From Pedobacter caeni (GTDB lineage: Bacteria > Bacteroidota > Bacteroidia > Sphingobacteriales > Sphingobacteriaceae), in contig NZ_FQUQ01000003.1 of NCBI RefSeq assembly GCF_900129215.1, positions 328,101 to 392,100 of the forward strand: a DNA stretch of 64,000 nucleotides, given 5' to 3'. A program made the translations under genes and the position numbers. Below the pieces are notes generated by a model that was not told where the DNA came from, searched no databases, and was given only the letters and a program-made list of their open reading frames with translations. This document shows positions 26,711 through 34,272 of this stretch, piece after piece (positions within the stretch are counted from its first letter, which is position 1; each line of letters starts with the position of its first letter).

Positions 26711-27798
26711 TGGAAATCAATAATAGCCCTTCAAGAAAAGTATGGAAGCGATTCAGGAAAAATAAGATGGCTTTCGCTGGGCTGTTGTTTATTCTGCTGA
26801 TGGTTGTACTTGGGATCCTGGGCTACCTGATCACTCCGGACCAGACACCTCATGCGAATACCATGCATTTACAGCTGAGCAATAAGAAGCCTGGAAGGAC
26901 GTTCGACTTTCTGGTGATCCACAGGCATCAGCACATTAAAAAGGTAAATTTACTGGAACTGATGTTGTTCGGGCAAGCCTCAGATATCAAAAGTATTCCG
27001 GTTACCAGTTATCGTGAGGAAGGAAACAAGGTCTATGCAAGGGAATATCTTGGGGATGACGAGCAGTCGGAAGAATCGGTATATCCATTACTTAAAGAAA
27101 ACAGGTTTCAGCAAACTTTCTGGCTGGGAACCGATATTTATGGAAGAGACTTGCTGAGCAGGTTAATCCTGGGGATTCGGGTATCTTTATCCGTTGGCCT
27201 GATGGCGGTACTCATTTCTCTTTTTATAGGCCTTAGTTTAGGTGCCGTTGCGGGTTATTTTGGGGGGCAAATTGACGCAGCGATCAGCTGGTTTATGAAT
27301 GTCATTTGGTCTCTGCCCTCTCTTTTACTGGTGATTGCCATCTCATTTGCCCTGGGGAAAGGATTCTGGCAAATCTTTATTGCCGTTGGTTTATCTACCT
27401 GGGTAGATGTTTCCAGATTGGTGAGGGGACAGGTTATGGCTTTAAAACAAGTAGAATTTGTGGAGGCTTCCAAGGCATTGGGCTTCTCTACGTCCAGAAC
27501 GATCATTAAACATATTTTGCCTAATATTGCCGGCCCGATCCTGGTTGTCGCTTCTGCCAACTTTGCTTCTGCCATTCTTCTGGAAACAGGACTGAGCTTT
27601 TTAGGTTTTGGAGCACAGCCACCGATGCCAAGCTGGGGCGGTATGATCAAGGAGCATTATGGCTATATCATTATGGATGCCGCATACCTGGCCATTTTAC
27701 CGGGACTGGCCATTATGATCACGGTATACGCTTTCAACTTACTGGCCATCGGACTTAGGGATGCTTTTGATGTGAAATCACAAAATATATCCGTTTAA
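26710..27798 (+). CDS. DppC-like ABC transporter permease (orphan)
   Basis: This 362-residue inner-membrane permease belongs to the oligopeptide/dipeptide (OppC/DppC) family. One N-terminal helix (about residues 21-43) is followed by an extracytoplasmic insert (about 45-140) and five more helices. The insert includes the family's YPLL...FWLGTDIYGRDLLSRLILG. The ATPase-docking EAA loop is present as EASKALGFSTSRTIIKHILP. Normally it pairs with an OppB-type permease, two ATPases and a binding protein, and none is in the window. It overlaps the GT2 stop codon in TAATG. Either the partners lie elsewhere or it serves with a distant set. Confidence 0.88.
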   Translation: MEINNSPSRKVWKRFRKNKMAFAGLLFILLMVVLGILGYLITPDQTPHANTMHLQLSNKKPGRTFDFLVIHRHQHIKKVNLLELMLFGQASDIKSIPVTSYREEGNKVYAREYLGDDEQSEESVYPLLKENRFQQTFWLGTDIYGRDLLSRLILGIRVSLSVGLMAVLISLFIGLSLGAVAGYFGGQIDAAISWFMNVIWSLPSLLLVIAISFALGKGFWQIFIAVGLSTWVDVSRLVRGQVMALKQVEFVEASKALGFSTSRTIIKHILPNIAGPILVVASANFASAILLETGLSFLGFGAQPPMPSWGGMIKEHYGYIIMDAAYLAILPGLAIMITVYAFNLLAIGLRDAFDVKSQNISV

Positions 27799-27803
27799 TT
27801 TTG
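27796..27803 (+). promoter_or_regulatory. -7 promoter element TAATTTTG for rnhB
   Basis: Exact TAnnTTTG match overlapping the permease stop codon, 19 nt before the rnhB ATG. It suggests an internal promoter within the run of plus-strand genes. Confidence 0.4.
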
Positions 27804-27822
27804 AATTTTTTTAAATTGCAAT

Positions 27823-28434
27823 ATGCTGTTAAATAGTTACCAGAGTGAATTAATTGAGGCGGGCTGCGATGAAGCCGGCAGGGGATGCCTGGCCGGACCT
27901 GTATTTGCTGCCGCTGTGATCCTTCCCCCGGATTTTATTGCCGGAGTGCTGACAGATTCAAAGAAACTGAACCATAAACAGCGTGATGCCTTAAGACTGA
28001 TCATCGAGAAAGAAGCCATCGCCTGGGCAGTAGCCGAAGTTGACCATCTTGAAATTGATAAGATCAATATCTTAAATGCTTCTTTTTTAGCGATGCATAG
28101 AGCGATAGAAAAACTGAGTGTGAAACCCCAGTTCCTGAGCATTGACGGGAACCGCTTCAAGGCCTATCCGGAGATCCCTCATTCCTGCATCGTTAAAGGA
28201 GACGGAAAATACCTGAACATTGCTGCTGCCTCTATCCTGGCAAAAACCCATCGTGATGAGTACATGACGGGCATTGCGGAGGAGTATCCTGTTTACCAAT
28301 GGAAGAAAAATAAAGGATATCCAACTATAGACCATAGAAACGCAGCTTTAAAGCATGGATTATCGCCATATCACCGTAAAACTTTCACAATTACACAACC
28401 TCAATTGGCCCTGTTTTCCGAAATAGAAGGATAA
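27823..28434 (+). CDS. rnhB: Ribonuclease HII
   Basis: RNase HII removes single ribonucleotides and RNA primers from DNA. The 203-residue protein shows the catalytic DEAGRG motif (GCDEAGRGCLAGPV, about residues 14-27), DSKKL, the NILNASFLAMHRA helix, and SILAKTHRDEYM with the last active-site Asp. These are all complete. It sits between transport/glycan genes and a GT4 gene without functional connection. Confidence 0.97.
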   Translation: MLLNSYQSELIEAGCDEAGRGCLAGPVFAAAVILPPDFIAGVLTDSKKLNHKQRDALRLIIEKEAIAWAVAEVDHLEIDKINILNASFLAMHRAIEKLSVKPQFLSIDGNRFKAYPEIPHSCIVKGDGKYLNIAAASILAKTHRDEYMTGIAEEYPVYQWKKNKGYPTIDHRNAALKHGLSPYHRKTFTITQPQLALFSEIEG

Positions 28435-28452
28435 TTTGTATTTTCACGTGAT

Positions 28453-29655
28453 TTGAAAACATTAATACTCACGAACAGAATACCTTTTCCGCCCAATAGT
28501 GGCTATCCGATTGTGGTATATAATACCATAAAAGGATTGTTGAAACTGGGTGTAGAGATTACTTTGTTCAGTATTAACCCCAATAAATACCGGGTAGATG
28601 TAGAGGACATCTATGATCCTTTGTTTGAACAGATCAAATTTCATTCTTTTAACCTCGATACTGAGGTGAATGTTTATGGAGCCCTGCTGAACATTTTCTC
28701 TAATCAATCTTATAATGTATCACGTTATTTTGATGAAGATGCGGCCAAATTACTTGGTGATATTTTAAAAGAAAATGACTTCGACATCATTCAGTTTGAA
28801 GGACTCTTTGTAGTGCCTTATCTGGATGTGGTGAAAGAGAACAGCAAGGCAAAAGTGATCTACAGGGCACATAATATTGAATTTGATGTTTGGGAGCGGA
28901 TTGCGCTCACAGAGAAATTCACCCCCAGAAGAAGTTACCTTCAATTCCTGGCACGTCGTTTAAAGGTCTATGAAACAGAGCAGATCAACCGTTTTCATCA
29001 GGTCTTTGCCATTAGTGAGCAGGACAGGCAAAGTATTTTAAGGTTTGGCTGTAAAACACCACTTGAAGTTTTTCCGGTAGCACTCGATTTTGAGAAATAC
29101 ATCACTGACCCCTCCAAGACGAGTTTCCCGACTTTGTTCCATTTGGGCGCAATGGACTGGCGGCCAAATAAAGAAGGCCTGGAATGGTTTCTGGATGAGA
29201 TCTGGCCGGATATCGAGAAGCTCAATAGTGAACTGCGTTTCTATATTGCGGGAAAAAACATGCAGAAGCAGTTTTTTGAGTATGATTCCGAAAATCTGGT
29301 GGTAGAGGGAGAGGTTTTTGATGCCGTGGAGTTTATCAATTCCAAAGCGATCATGATTGTCCCTTTATTGTCCGGAAGCGGAATGAGAGTAAAGATCATT
29401 GAGGGCATGGCGATGAGAAAATGCATCATTGCCACGAGCATGGCTGCCGAGGGGATCAAGTGCGAAAACGGAAAAGATATTCTGATTGCAGATACTGCCG
29501 ATGAGTTCTACAGAGCCATCCTGCAATGCATCACCAATCCTAAAAAATGGCGCGAGATTGGAGAAAATGCAAGAAAAACAGTGGAACGTGATCATGATGT
29601 CCGGTTCATCGCAGAAAGAATGTTGAATATCTACCAAAAATTACTTACTGTATAA
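28453..29655 (+). CDS. Glycosyltransferase family 4 (GT-B)
   Basis: This 400-residue GT-B enzyme has an N-terminal acceptor lobe (TNRIPFPPNSGYPIVVYNTI) and a C-terminal GT4 lobe. The latter contains LGAMDWRPNKEGLEWFLD and the phosphate-binding region GSGMRVKIIEGMAMRKCIIAT (read with its E-x7-E type spacing), then ENARKTVE. It should transfer a sugar from an activated donor, probably for surface glycan. The start is TTG 28453; no ATG gives a complete N-lobe. It lies 18 bp after rnhB. Confidence 0.88.
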   Translation: MKTLILTNRIPFPPNSGYPIVVYNTIKGLLKLGVEITLFSINPNKYRVDVEDIYDPLFEQIKFHSFNLDTEVNVYGALLNIFSNQSYNVSRYFDEDAAKLLGDILKENDFDIIQFEGLFVVPYLDVVKENSKAKVIYRAHNIEFDVWERIALTEKFTPRRSYLQFLARRLKVYETEQINRFHQVFAISEQDRQSILRFGCKTPLEVFPVALDFEKYITDPSKTSFPTLFHLGAMDWRPNKEGLEWFLDEIWPDIEKLNSELRFYIAGKNMQKQFFEYDSENLVVEGEVFDAVEFINSKAIMIVPLLSGSGMRVKIIEGMAMRKCIIATSMAAEGIKCENGKDILIADTADEFYRAILQCITNPKKWREIGENARKTVERDHDVRFIAERMLNIYQKLLTV

Positions 29656-29663
29656 TTTTTATG

Positions 29664-29671
29664 TACTTTTG
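29664..29671 (+). promoter_or_regulatory. -7 promoter element TACTTTTG upstream of gcvT
   Basis: Exact TAnnTTTG match 9 nt after the GT4 stop. It leaves a leader of about 100 nt before gcvT, which contains short hairpins (CATCC/GGATG, GATG/CATC) and the 8-mer CCTGCATC twice. I do not recognise a glycine riboswitch in it. Confidence 0.45.
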
Positions 29672-29778
29672 CCCACGTTTTACAGGCCTGCATCCGGGAT
29701 GATTTCCTGCATCATGGTTTTTAAAACAGACGGACTACGAAAAAACAAGTTGAACCATAAAAAAACAAATATATACTG

Positions 29779-30858
29779 ATGAAGAATACCGCATTAACAG
29801 ATAAACACATTTCATTAGGTGCCAAAATGGTGCCTTTCGCAGGATATAACATGCCGGTTCAGTATGAAGGAATCAATGCAGAACATGCGGTCGTAAGAGG
29901 TGGTGTCGGCGTTTTTGATGTAAGCCATATGGGTGAATTCATCCTGAAAGGCGAAAATGCTTTAGATTTAATTCAACGTGTAACCAGTAATGATGCCTCG
30001 AAACTTTACGATGGTAAAGTTCAGTATTCTTGTCTGCCGAATGAAGATGGTGGTATCGTAGACGATTTATTGGTGTACAGAATCGACGAAAAAACTTACA
30101 TGCTGGTTGTGAATGCTTCCAACATTGAAAAAGACTGGAACTGGATCCAAAAATATAATGATAAAGATGTAGAGATGCACAACATCTCTGATAAAACTTC
30201 CCTTTTAGCAATCCAGGGTCCTAAAGCTGCTGAAGCACTTCAGAGTTTAACTGAAGTTGACCTGGCTTCTATGGAATATTACAACTTCGTTAAAGGAACT
30301 TTTGCAGGGATAGAAAATGTAGTGATTTCTGCTACAGGTTATACCGGTGCAGGTGGTTTTGAAATCTATTTTGACAATGAACATGCAGATGTGATCTGGG
30401 ATGCCATCTTTGAAGCGGGTAAACCTTTTAACATTAAGCCAATCGGCCTGGGTGCACGTGATACCCTGCGTTTAGAGATGGGTTTCTGCTTATACGGAAA
30501 TGACATTGATGATGCGACTTCTCCAATCGAAGCCGGTTTGGGATGGATCACGAAGTTCAGCAAGAAATTTACCAATTCAGAAGCATTGCTTGCACAGAAA
30601 GAAGCTGGTGTGGCACGTAAGCTGATTGGATTTGAAATGATCGACAGAGGTATTCCACGTCATGATTATGAAATCGTAGACATCGATGGCAACGTAACCG
30701 GAAGGGTAACTTCAGGTACTCAGGCTCCATCCTTACAAAAAGCAATCGGAATGGGATACATTGACAAAGCTTTAGCCAAAGAAGGTACTGAGATTTACAT
30801 CAATATCCGTAACAGTAAAATTAAAGCGAAAGTGGTTAAATTCCCTTTTACAAAATAA
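29779..30858 (+). CDS. gcvT: Aminomethyltransferase (glycine cleavage T protein)
   Basis: GcvT transfers the methylene group from aminomethyl-lipoyl GcvH to tetrahydrofolate and releases ammonia. The 359-residue protein has normal length and features: GAKMVPFAGYNMPVQY, GVGVFDVSHMGEF with the catalytic-site Asp region, SATGYTGAGGFEIYF, GLGARDTLRLEMGFCLYGND and a C-terminal GxVTSGTQAPSL segment. gcvH and gcvP are not in the window. comB follows after 35 bp. Confidence 0.97.
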   Translation: MKNTALTDKHISLGAKMVPFAGYNMPVQYEGINAEHAVVRGGVGVFDVSHMGEFILKGENALDLIQRVTSNDASKLYDGKVQYSCLPNEDGGIVDDLLVYRIDEKTYMLVVNASNIEKDWNWIQKYNDKDVEMHNISDKTSLLAIQGPKAAEALQSLTEVDLASMEYYNFVKGTFAGIENVVISATGYTGAGGFEIYFDNEHADVIWDAIFEAGKPFNIKPIGLGARDTLRLEMGFCLYGNDIDDATSPIEAGLGWITKFSKKFTNSEALLAQKEAGVARKLIGFEMIDRGIPRHDYEIVDIDGNVTGRVTSGTQAPSLQKAIGMGYIDKALAKEGTEIYINIRNSKIKAKVVKFPFTK

Positions 30859-30893
30859 GCTAAAAAACACCTTTATCATCCCATAAATTGCCA

Positions 30894-31610
30894 ATGCCAA
30901 AAAGTATAGAAGTTTGTTTAACGCCCGCACTGCTTGATCTGTATGCTATAGAAGAAAGTATTGTGGTGGTGATTGATATTTTAAGAGCAACATCATCTAT
31001 TGTTTATGGTATTGATAACGGGGCCAGTGCAATCATCCCTGTCGCACAGATAGAAGATTGTCTGAGCTATGCAGATAAAGGTTTTTTATTGGCAGCAGAA
31101 CGAAATGGAGAAGTGGTTGAAGGCTATGACTTCGGCAATTCTCCATTTTCTTATACTCCGGAAAAAGTAGCCGGGAAAACGGTGGTGCTAACCACTACCA
31201 ATGGTACCAAAGCCCTTCATCTGGCAAGAACAAGGGCACATCAGGTCGTGATCGGCTCTTTTCTGAACCTGGAATCGTTATGTAACTGGCTTCGCATCCA
31301 GAACAAAAATGTCTTGTTGTTATGCGCTGGCTGGAAGGATAAATTCAATCTGGAAGATACTTTATTTGCAGGAGCAGTGGTTAATGAACTACGTCAGGAT
31401 TTTGCTCATTTTGACGATTCCTGTGTTGCGGCAGAAGATTTATACCTGTTGGCTAAGGATGACCTGCGGACTTACCTCCATAAATCTTCCCATAGCCACC
31501 GTCTGGCAGAACTCAACATCGAAGAAGATGTGAAATTCTGTCTTCAGCTCAACATCTGCAAGGCCATCCCTGTATTGTCGGGAGATGCCCTCGTTGCAAT
31601 TAAAGCTTAG
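30894..31610 (+). CDS. comB: 2-phosphosulfolactate phosphatase-like protein
   Basis: This 238-residue protein has the ComB fold signatures: VVVIDILRATSSI (catalytic Asp), AAERNGEVVEGYDFGNSP, TTTNGTKALHLA, and LLCAGWKDKFNLEDTLFAGAVV. ComB makes sulfolactate in archaeal coenzyme M synthesis, and bacterial homologues are common though their substrate is mostly untested. ATG 30894 is preferred to TTG 30888. It follows gcvT by 35 bp and its last codons overlap the convergent patatin gene by 11 bp. A link to Bacteroidota sulfonolipids or sulfonate metabolism is possible but not shown here. Confidence 0.87.
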   Translation: MPKSIEVCLTPALLDLYAIEESIVVVIDILRATSSIVYGIDNGASAIIPVAQIEDCLSYADKGFLLAAERNGEVVEGYDFGNSPFSYTPEKVAGKTVVLTTTNGTKALHLARTRAHQVVIGSFLNLESLCNWLRIQNKNVLLLCAGWKDKFNLEDTLFAGAVVNELRQDFAHFDDSCVAAEDLYLLAKDDLRTYLHKSSHSHRLAELNIEEDVKFCLQLNICKAIPVLSGDALVAIKA

Positions 31611-32391
31611 ATTTTCCGAACTCAGTAATCAGTTCCTGCAGACTTTCGTTGGATTTGATTGTCTTTAAGGTTTGCTCATAAGCCAGCCAGTAAATGGTTT
31701 CTGCCTTTTTCATATCGAAAGTACTGATGTCACCCATTCCTTTAGGTTCGACTAAAGCGTTACAGAAAGACACTTTCTGTTCCATATCTTTGTTGATCGA
31801 CATGACCCCTGCTCTTTTCATCAATGAGGAAATATTGGTGATCTTATCGACCGTATTTAAATGGTTACAGGAAGAGCCAATGATATAATCGCAATCGGTT
31901 AACAGGGGTTCAATCGGGAAATTGTTTAAAATCCCGCCATCTACAAACATCTGGTTTTCGATCATAATGGGCTTGAATATTCCGGGAATACAGCTGGAGG
32001 CAAGTACCGCCCTGATGAGTGGCCCCTCCGTAAAATAAACGATTCTTCCTTCACTGAAATTCGTTGCTGCAATGGTAAGCGGTATTTTCAGATTTTCTAT
32101 CCGGTCTTCGGGAAGGTGTTCTTTCAACAGCTCCTCTACATGCTCAATGTTGATCAGGCCTAAAGAACCCAATGCAGGTCTGATGAAGCGCAATAATTTC
32201 GCTTTGATAAAGATGTCTAACCCTTTTTCAGGATCAATTCCTGAAGCATAAAAAGCCCCTGCAATAGAGCCTGCACTTGTTCCACTGATGTGGCTAAAGG
32301 TGATTCCTGCATTCTTGAACGCTTTTAAAACGCCCAAATGCGCGATTCCCCGAATGCCACCACCTGATAATACGATTCCTACTTTAGTCAT
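31600..32391 (-). CDS. Patatin-like phospholipase (RssA-type)
   Basis: This 263-residue protein of the bacterial patatin family is a lipid acyl hydrolase using a Ser-Asp dyad. It has the oxyanion-hole SGGGIRGIAHLGVL, the nucleophile elbow GTSAGSIAG (Ser at about residue 41), and the catalytic Asp in FVDGGILNNFP (about residue 151). All are intact. No signal peptide is visible, so it is cytosolic, unlike the outer-membrane patatin PlpD type. It shares a minus-strand unit with gldB, 17 bp away. Confidence 0.93.
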   Translation of the reverse strand: MTKVGIVLSGGGIRGIAHLGVLKAFKNAGITFSHISGTSAGSIAGAFYASGIDPEKGLDIFIKAKLLRFIRPALGSLGLINIEHVEELLKEHLPEDRIENLKIPLTIAATNFSEGRIVYFTEGPLIRAVLASSCIPGIFKPIMIENQMFVDGGILNNFPIEPLLTDCDYIIGSSCNHLNTVDKITNISSLMKRAGVMSINKDMEQKVSFCNALVEPKGMGDISTFDMKKAETIYWLAYEQTLKTIKSNESLQELITEFGKSKL

Positions 32392-32408
32392 AAGGTTATA
32401 TTCTTTTG

Positions 32409-33521
32409 CTATTTAGGCTTATATTTTGACATGTTCAAGATTTTTTGAGGATCTTTTTCAGCCATCAGCTGTTGAAGGCTGATGTTCTTATTCTCCTGCA
32501 TGTATTTTCTCACCATCTGCCAGCCCATCCAAACCCCTAATTTAGGTGCAGATTCGTTTTTCTCTCCCAGCCCCGGGGTAAAAGGGCCTTCGCCGAGGAA
32601 TACCTGGATTCTTTGATAATCGGTTTCAAACAAGAGCTTATTTTGAAGTAAATATGCCCAGATGTCTTTCTCATAGGTTTTGCACCAGTCTAACTGGGGT
32701 TTTGTATAGCCGATTTTAACCGAGTCCGGTACTTCATCTGCCAGCACCTGATCCATAAAGTAAAGGATTTTTCCGTTCTGAATCATTTTGGATAGTAAGG
32801 TGCGGTCTTCATCCCGCTCCGGGAGCAGTTCTTCCCTGGCATAGGTTTCGGTAATCCTGGGAACCACATATTCCGGACTGAAACGACGGGAAAGGTAAGC
32901 CGGTACACTCTGCACAATGGCCCCATAGAACTTGCTGTTTTTCCCCAGGAACATGTCCAGTCCGATGCCCATATAATCATCGCCAATAGGGGTCTGTACA
33001 GCAAACCCCGAGATAAAAGAAATCATCTTTGGAACCTTTACATTCGGATAGTAATGTTTTACGTATTTGAAGGTTTGTGTCAGGTCTTTTTCAATGCCTC
33101 CCATATCTTTAAACACGCTGTCGGTCTCGCGGTTCAGATCAGTATAAGCCTGATCTTTATATAAGGTAGAAAGGATTTCCGTATTGCTGTAGCTCGGATC
33201 ACCGACCATGCGGTGTACAAAGTCATTGTAAAATGCACCGTATTTTCCCTGAAGCATTTGATCTGTTTGAGCAAGGTCTTTTGTTTTTCCATTGTAAAGA
33301 TCCTGATCAAAGCGGGCGATCTTTATTTCCAGCTGGATATCGCTGACATCTGGTTTACTGCCCTGCTTACAGGAAAATAACATCACTGGAGCTACCAGAA
33401 AGAGAAAAAAGCCCCTTGATATACTTTTAACTGTAGGCTGGCTACCGCCTCCTGATGAAAAAAAAGAAGGTATAGAAAGAAAAAATAGATAGATTTGGCT
33501 GTATTTTACGTTATATATCAT
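32409..33521 (-). CDS. gldB: Gliding motility lipoprotein GldB
   Basis: This 370-residue protein resembles GldB, a lipoprotein required for gliding in flavobacteria and present in many non-gliding Bacteroidota. Supporting stretches are LEIKIARFDQDLYNG, KYGAFYNDFVHRMVGDPS, FISGFAVQTPIGDDYMGIGLDMFLG, RFSPEYVVPRI and a C-terminal APKLGVWMGWQMVRKYM. The lipobox Cys is at residue 51 (VMLFSC), after an unusually long 36-residue n-region. No other ATG, GTG or TTG lies between, and a -7 box sits directly upstream. In flavobacteria gldB is usually next to gldC. No gldC is found here, though nadE is near. Confidence 0.86.
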   Translation of the reverse strand: MIYNVKYSQIYLFFLSIPSFFSSGGGSQPTVKSISRGFFLFLVAPVMLFSCKQGSKPDVSDIQLEIKIARFDQDLYNGKTKDLAQTDQMLQGKYGAFYNDFVHRMVGDPSYSNTEILSTLYKDQAYTDLNRETDSVFKDMGGIEKDLTQTFKYVKHYYPNVKVPKMISFISGFAVQTPIGDDYMGIGLDMFLGKNSKFYGAIVQSVPAYLSRRFSPEYVVPRITETYAREELLPERDEDRTLLSKMIQNGKILYFMDQVLADEVPDSVKIGYTKPQLDWCKTYEKDIWAYLLQNKLLFETDYQRIQVFLGEGPFTPGLGEKNESAPKLGVWMGWQMVRKYMQENKNISLQQLMAEKDPQKILNMSKYKPK

Positions 33522-33527
33522 TTATAG

Positions 33528-33535
33528 CAAATATA
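33528..33535 (-). promoter_or_regulatory. -7 promoter element TATATTTG, leaderless gldB start
   Basis: On the minus strand this reads TATATTTG, an exact TAnnTTTG match. It ends 6 nt before the gldB ATG at 33521, so transcription should start at about the start codon. Confidence 0.5.
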
Positions 33536-33577
33536 AACAGATCCAAAAGGAAATTAGCATAAACTTATTGCCCGAAA

Positions 33578-34243
33578 ATGAAAAGATACCTTACTTTACT
33601 CTTATTACTTTTAACCGGACAGCTCTTTGCACAAGAAGCAGGTTCCCCATATTATGGTTTTAGATTAGGTTTAACCGCACATCCGACTTTTGGATGGGTA
33701 AAACCTGATGTAGGAAAGAATGACGGTGTTGCATTGGGCTTTGCGTATGGCCTGCTTGCCGACTTTAATTTTGCGGAAAACTATTCGTTTGCCACAGGAT
33801 TAACGATCACGACGATCAATGGAAAAAGCACGGAAATCAATCCTTCAGCTTTTCATCCTGCAGGAGCGGGCAATTTAGACTATGAACTGAGATACAGACT
33901 TCAATACGTTGAAGTTCCCTTAACCCTAAAACTAAAAACCAATAAAATCGGTGATTTAAGGTGGTACGGACAGTTTGGTCTTTCCAATGATTTCAATATC
34001 GGGGCTAAGCAGAACGCAGAACAGGCAGGAAAGAAGATCGAAGATGGAAAAAATATCTCCGATTATACCCGCTTCTACCGTGCCGGACTAATTGTGGGCG
34101 GAGGTGCCGAATATGATTTGGACAACCGCACCAGCCTGGCCATCGGCCTGACCTTTAACAATGGCTTTACCAATATTGTGAAAGATGGCAACAGAAAAGC
34201 CAAGAACCACTTTATTGGCCTGAATATTGGTCTTTTCTTTTAA
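33578..34243 (+). CDS. PorT-family outer-membrane beta-barrel protein
   Basis: This 221-residue protein has a signal peptide ending GQLFAQ (about residue 19), followed by amphipathic strands typical of an eight-stranded beta-barrel (PF13568-like). It includes FRLGLTAHPTFGW, YELRYRLQYVEVPLTLKLKT and a final aromatic residue (GLNIGLFF) expected at the end of an outer-membrane barrel. It is close to the broad PorT/OMP_b-brl family, but I cannot say it is the T9SS component PorT itself. It is divergent from gldB and 29 bp before nadE. Confidence 0.82.
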   Translation: MKRYLTLLLLLLTGQLFAQEAGSPYYGFRLGLTAHPTFGWVKPDVGKNDGVALGFAYGLLADFNFAENYSFATGLTITTINGKSTEINPSAFHPAGAGNLDYELRYRLQYVEVPLTLKLKTNKIGDLRWYGQFGLSNDFNIGAKQNAEQAGKKIEDGKNISDYTRFYRAGLIVGGGAEYDLDNRTSLAIGLTFNNGFTNIVKDGNRKAKNHFIGLNIGLFF

Positions 34244-34272
34244 GAAATTTAGAATCAGCTAAGCAAACAAAC

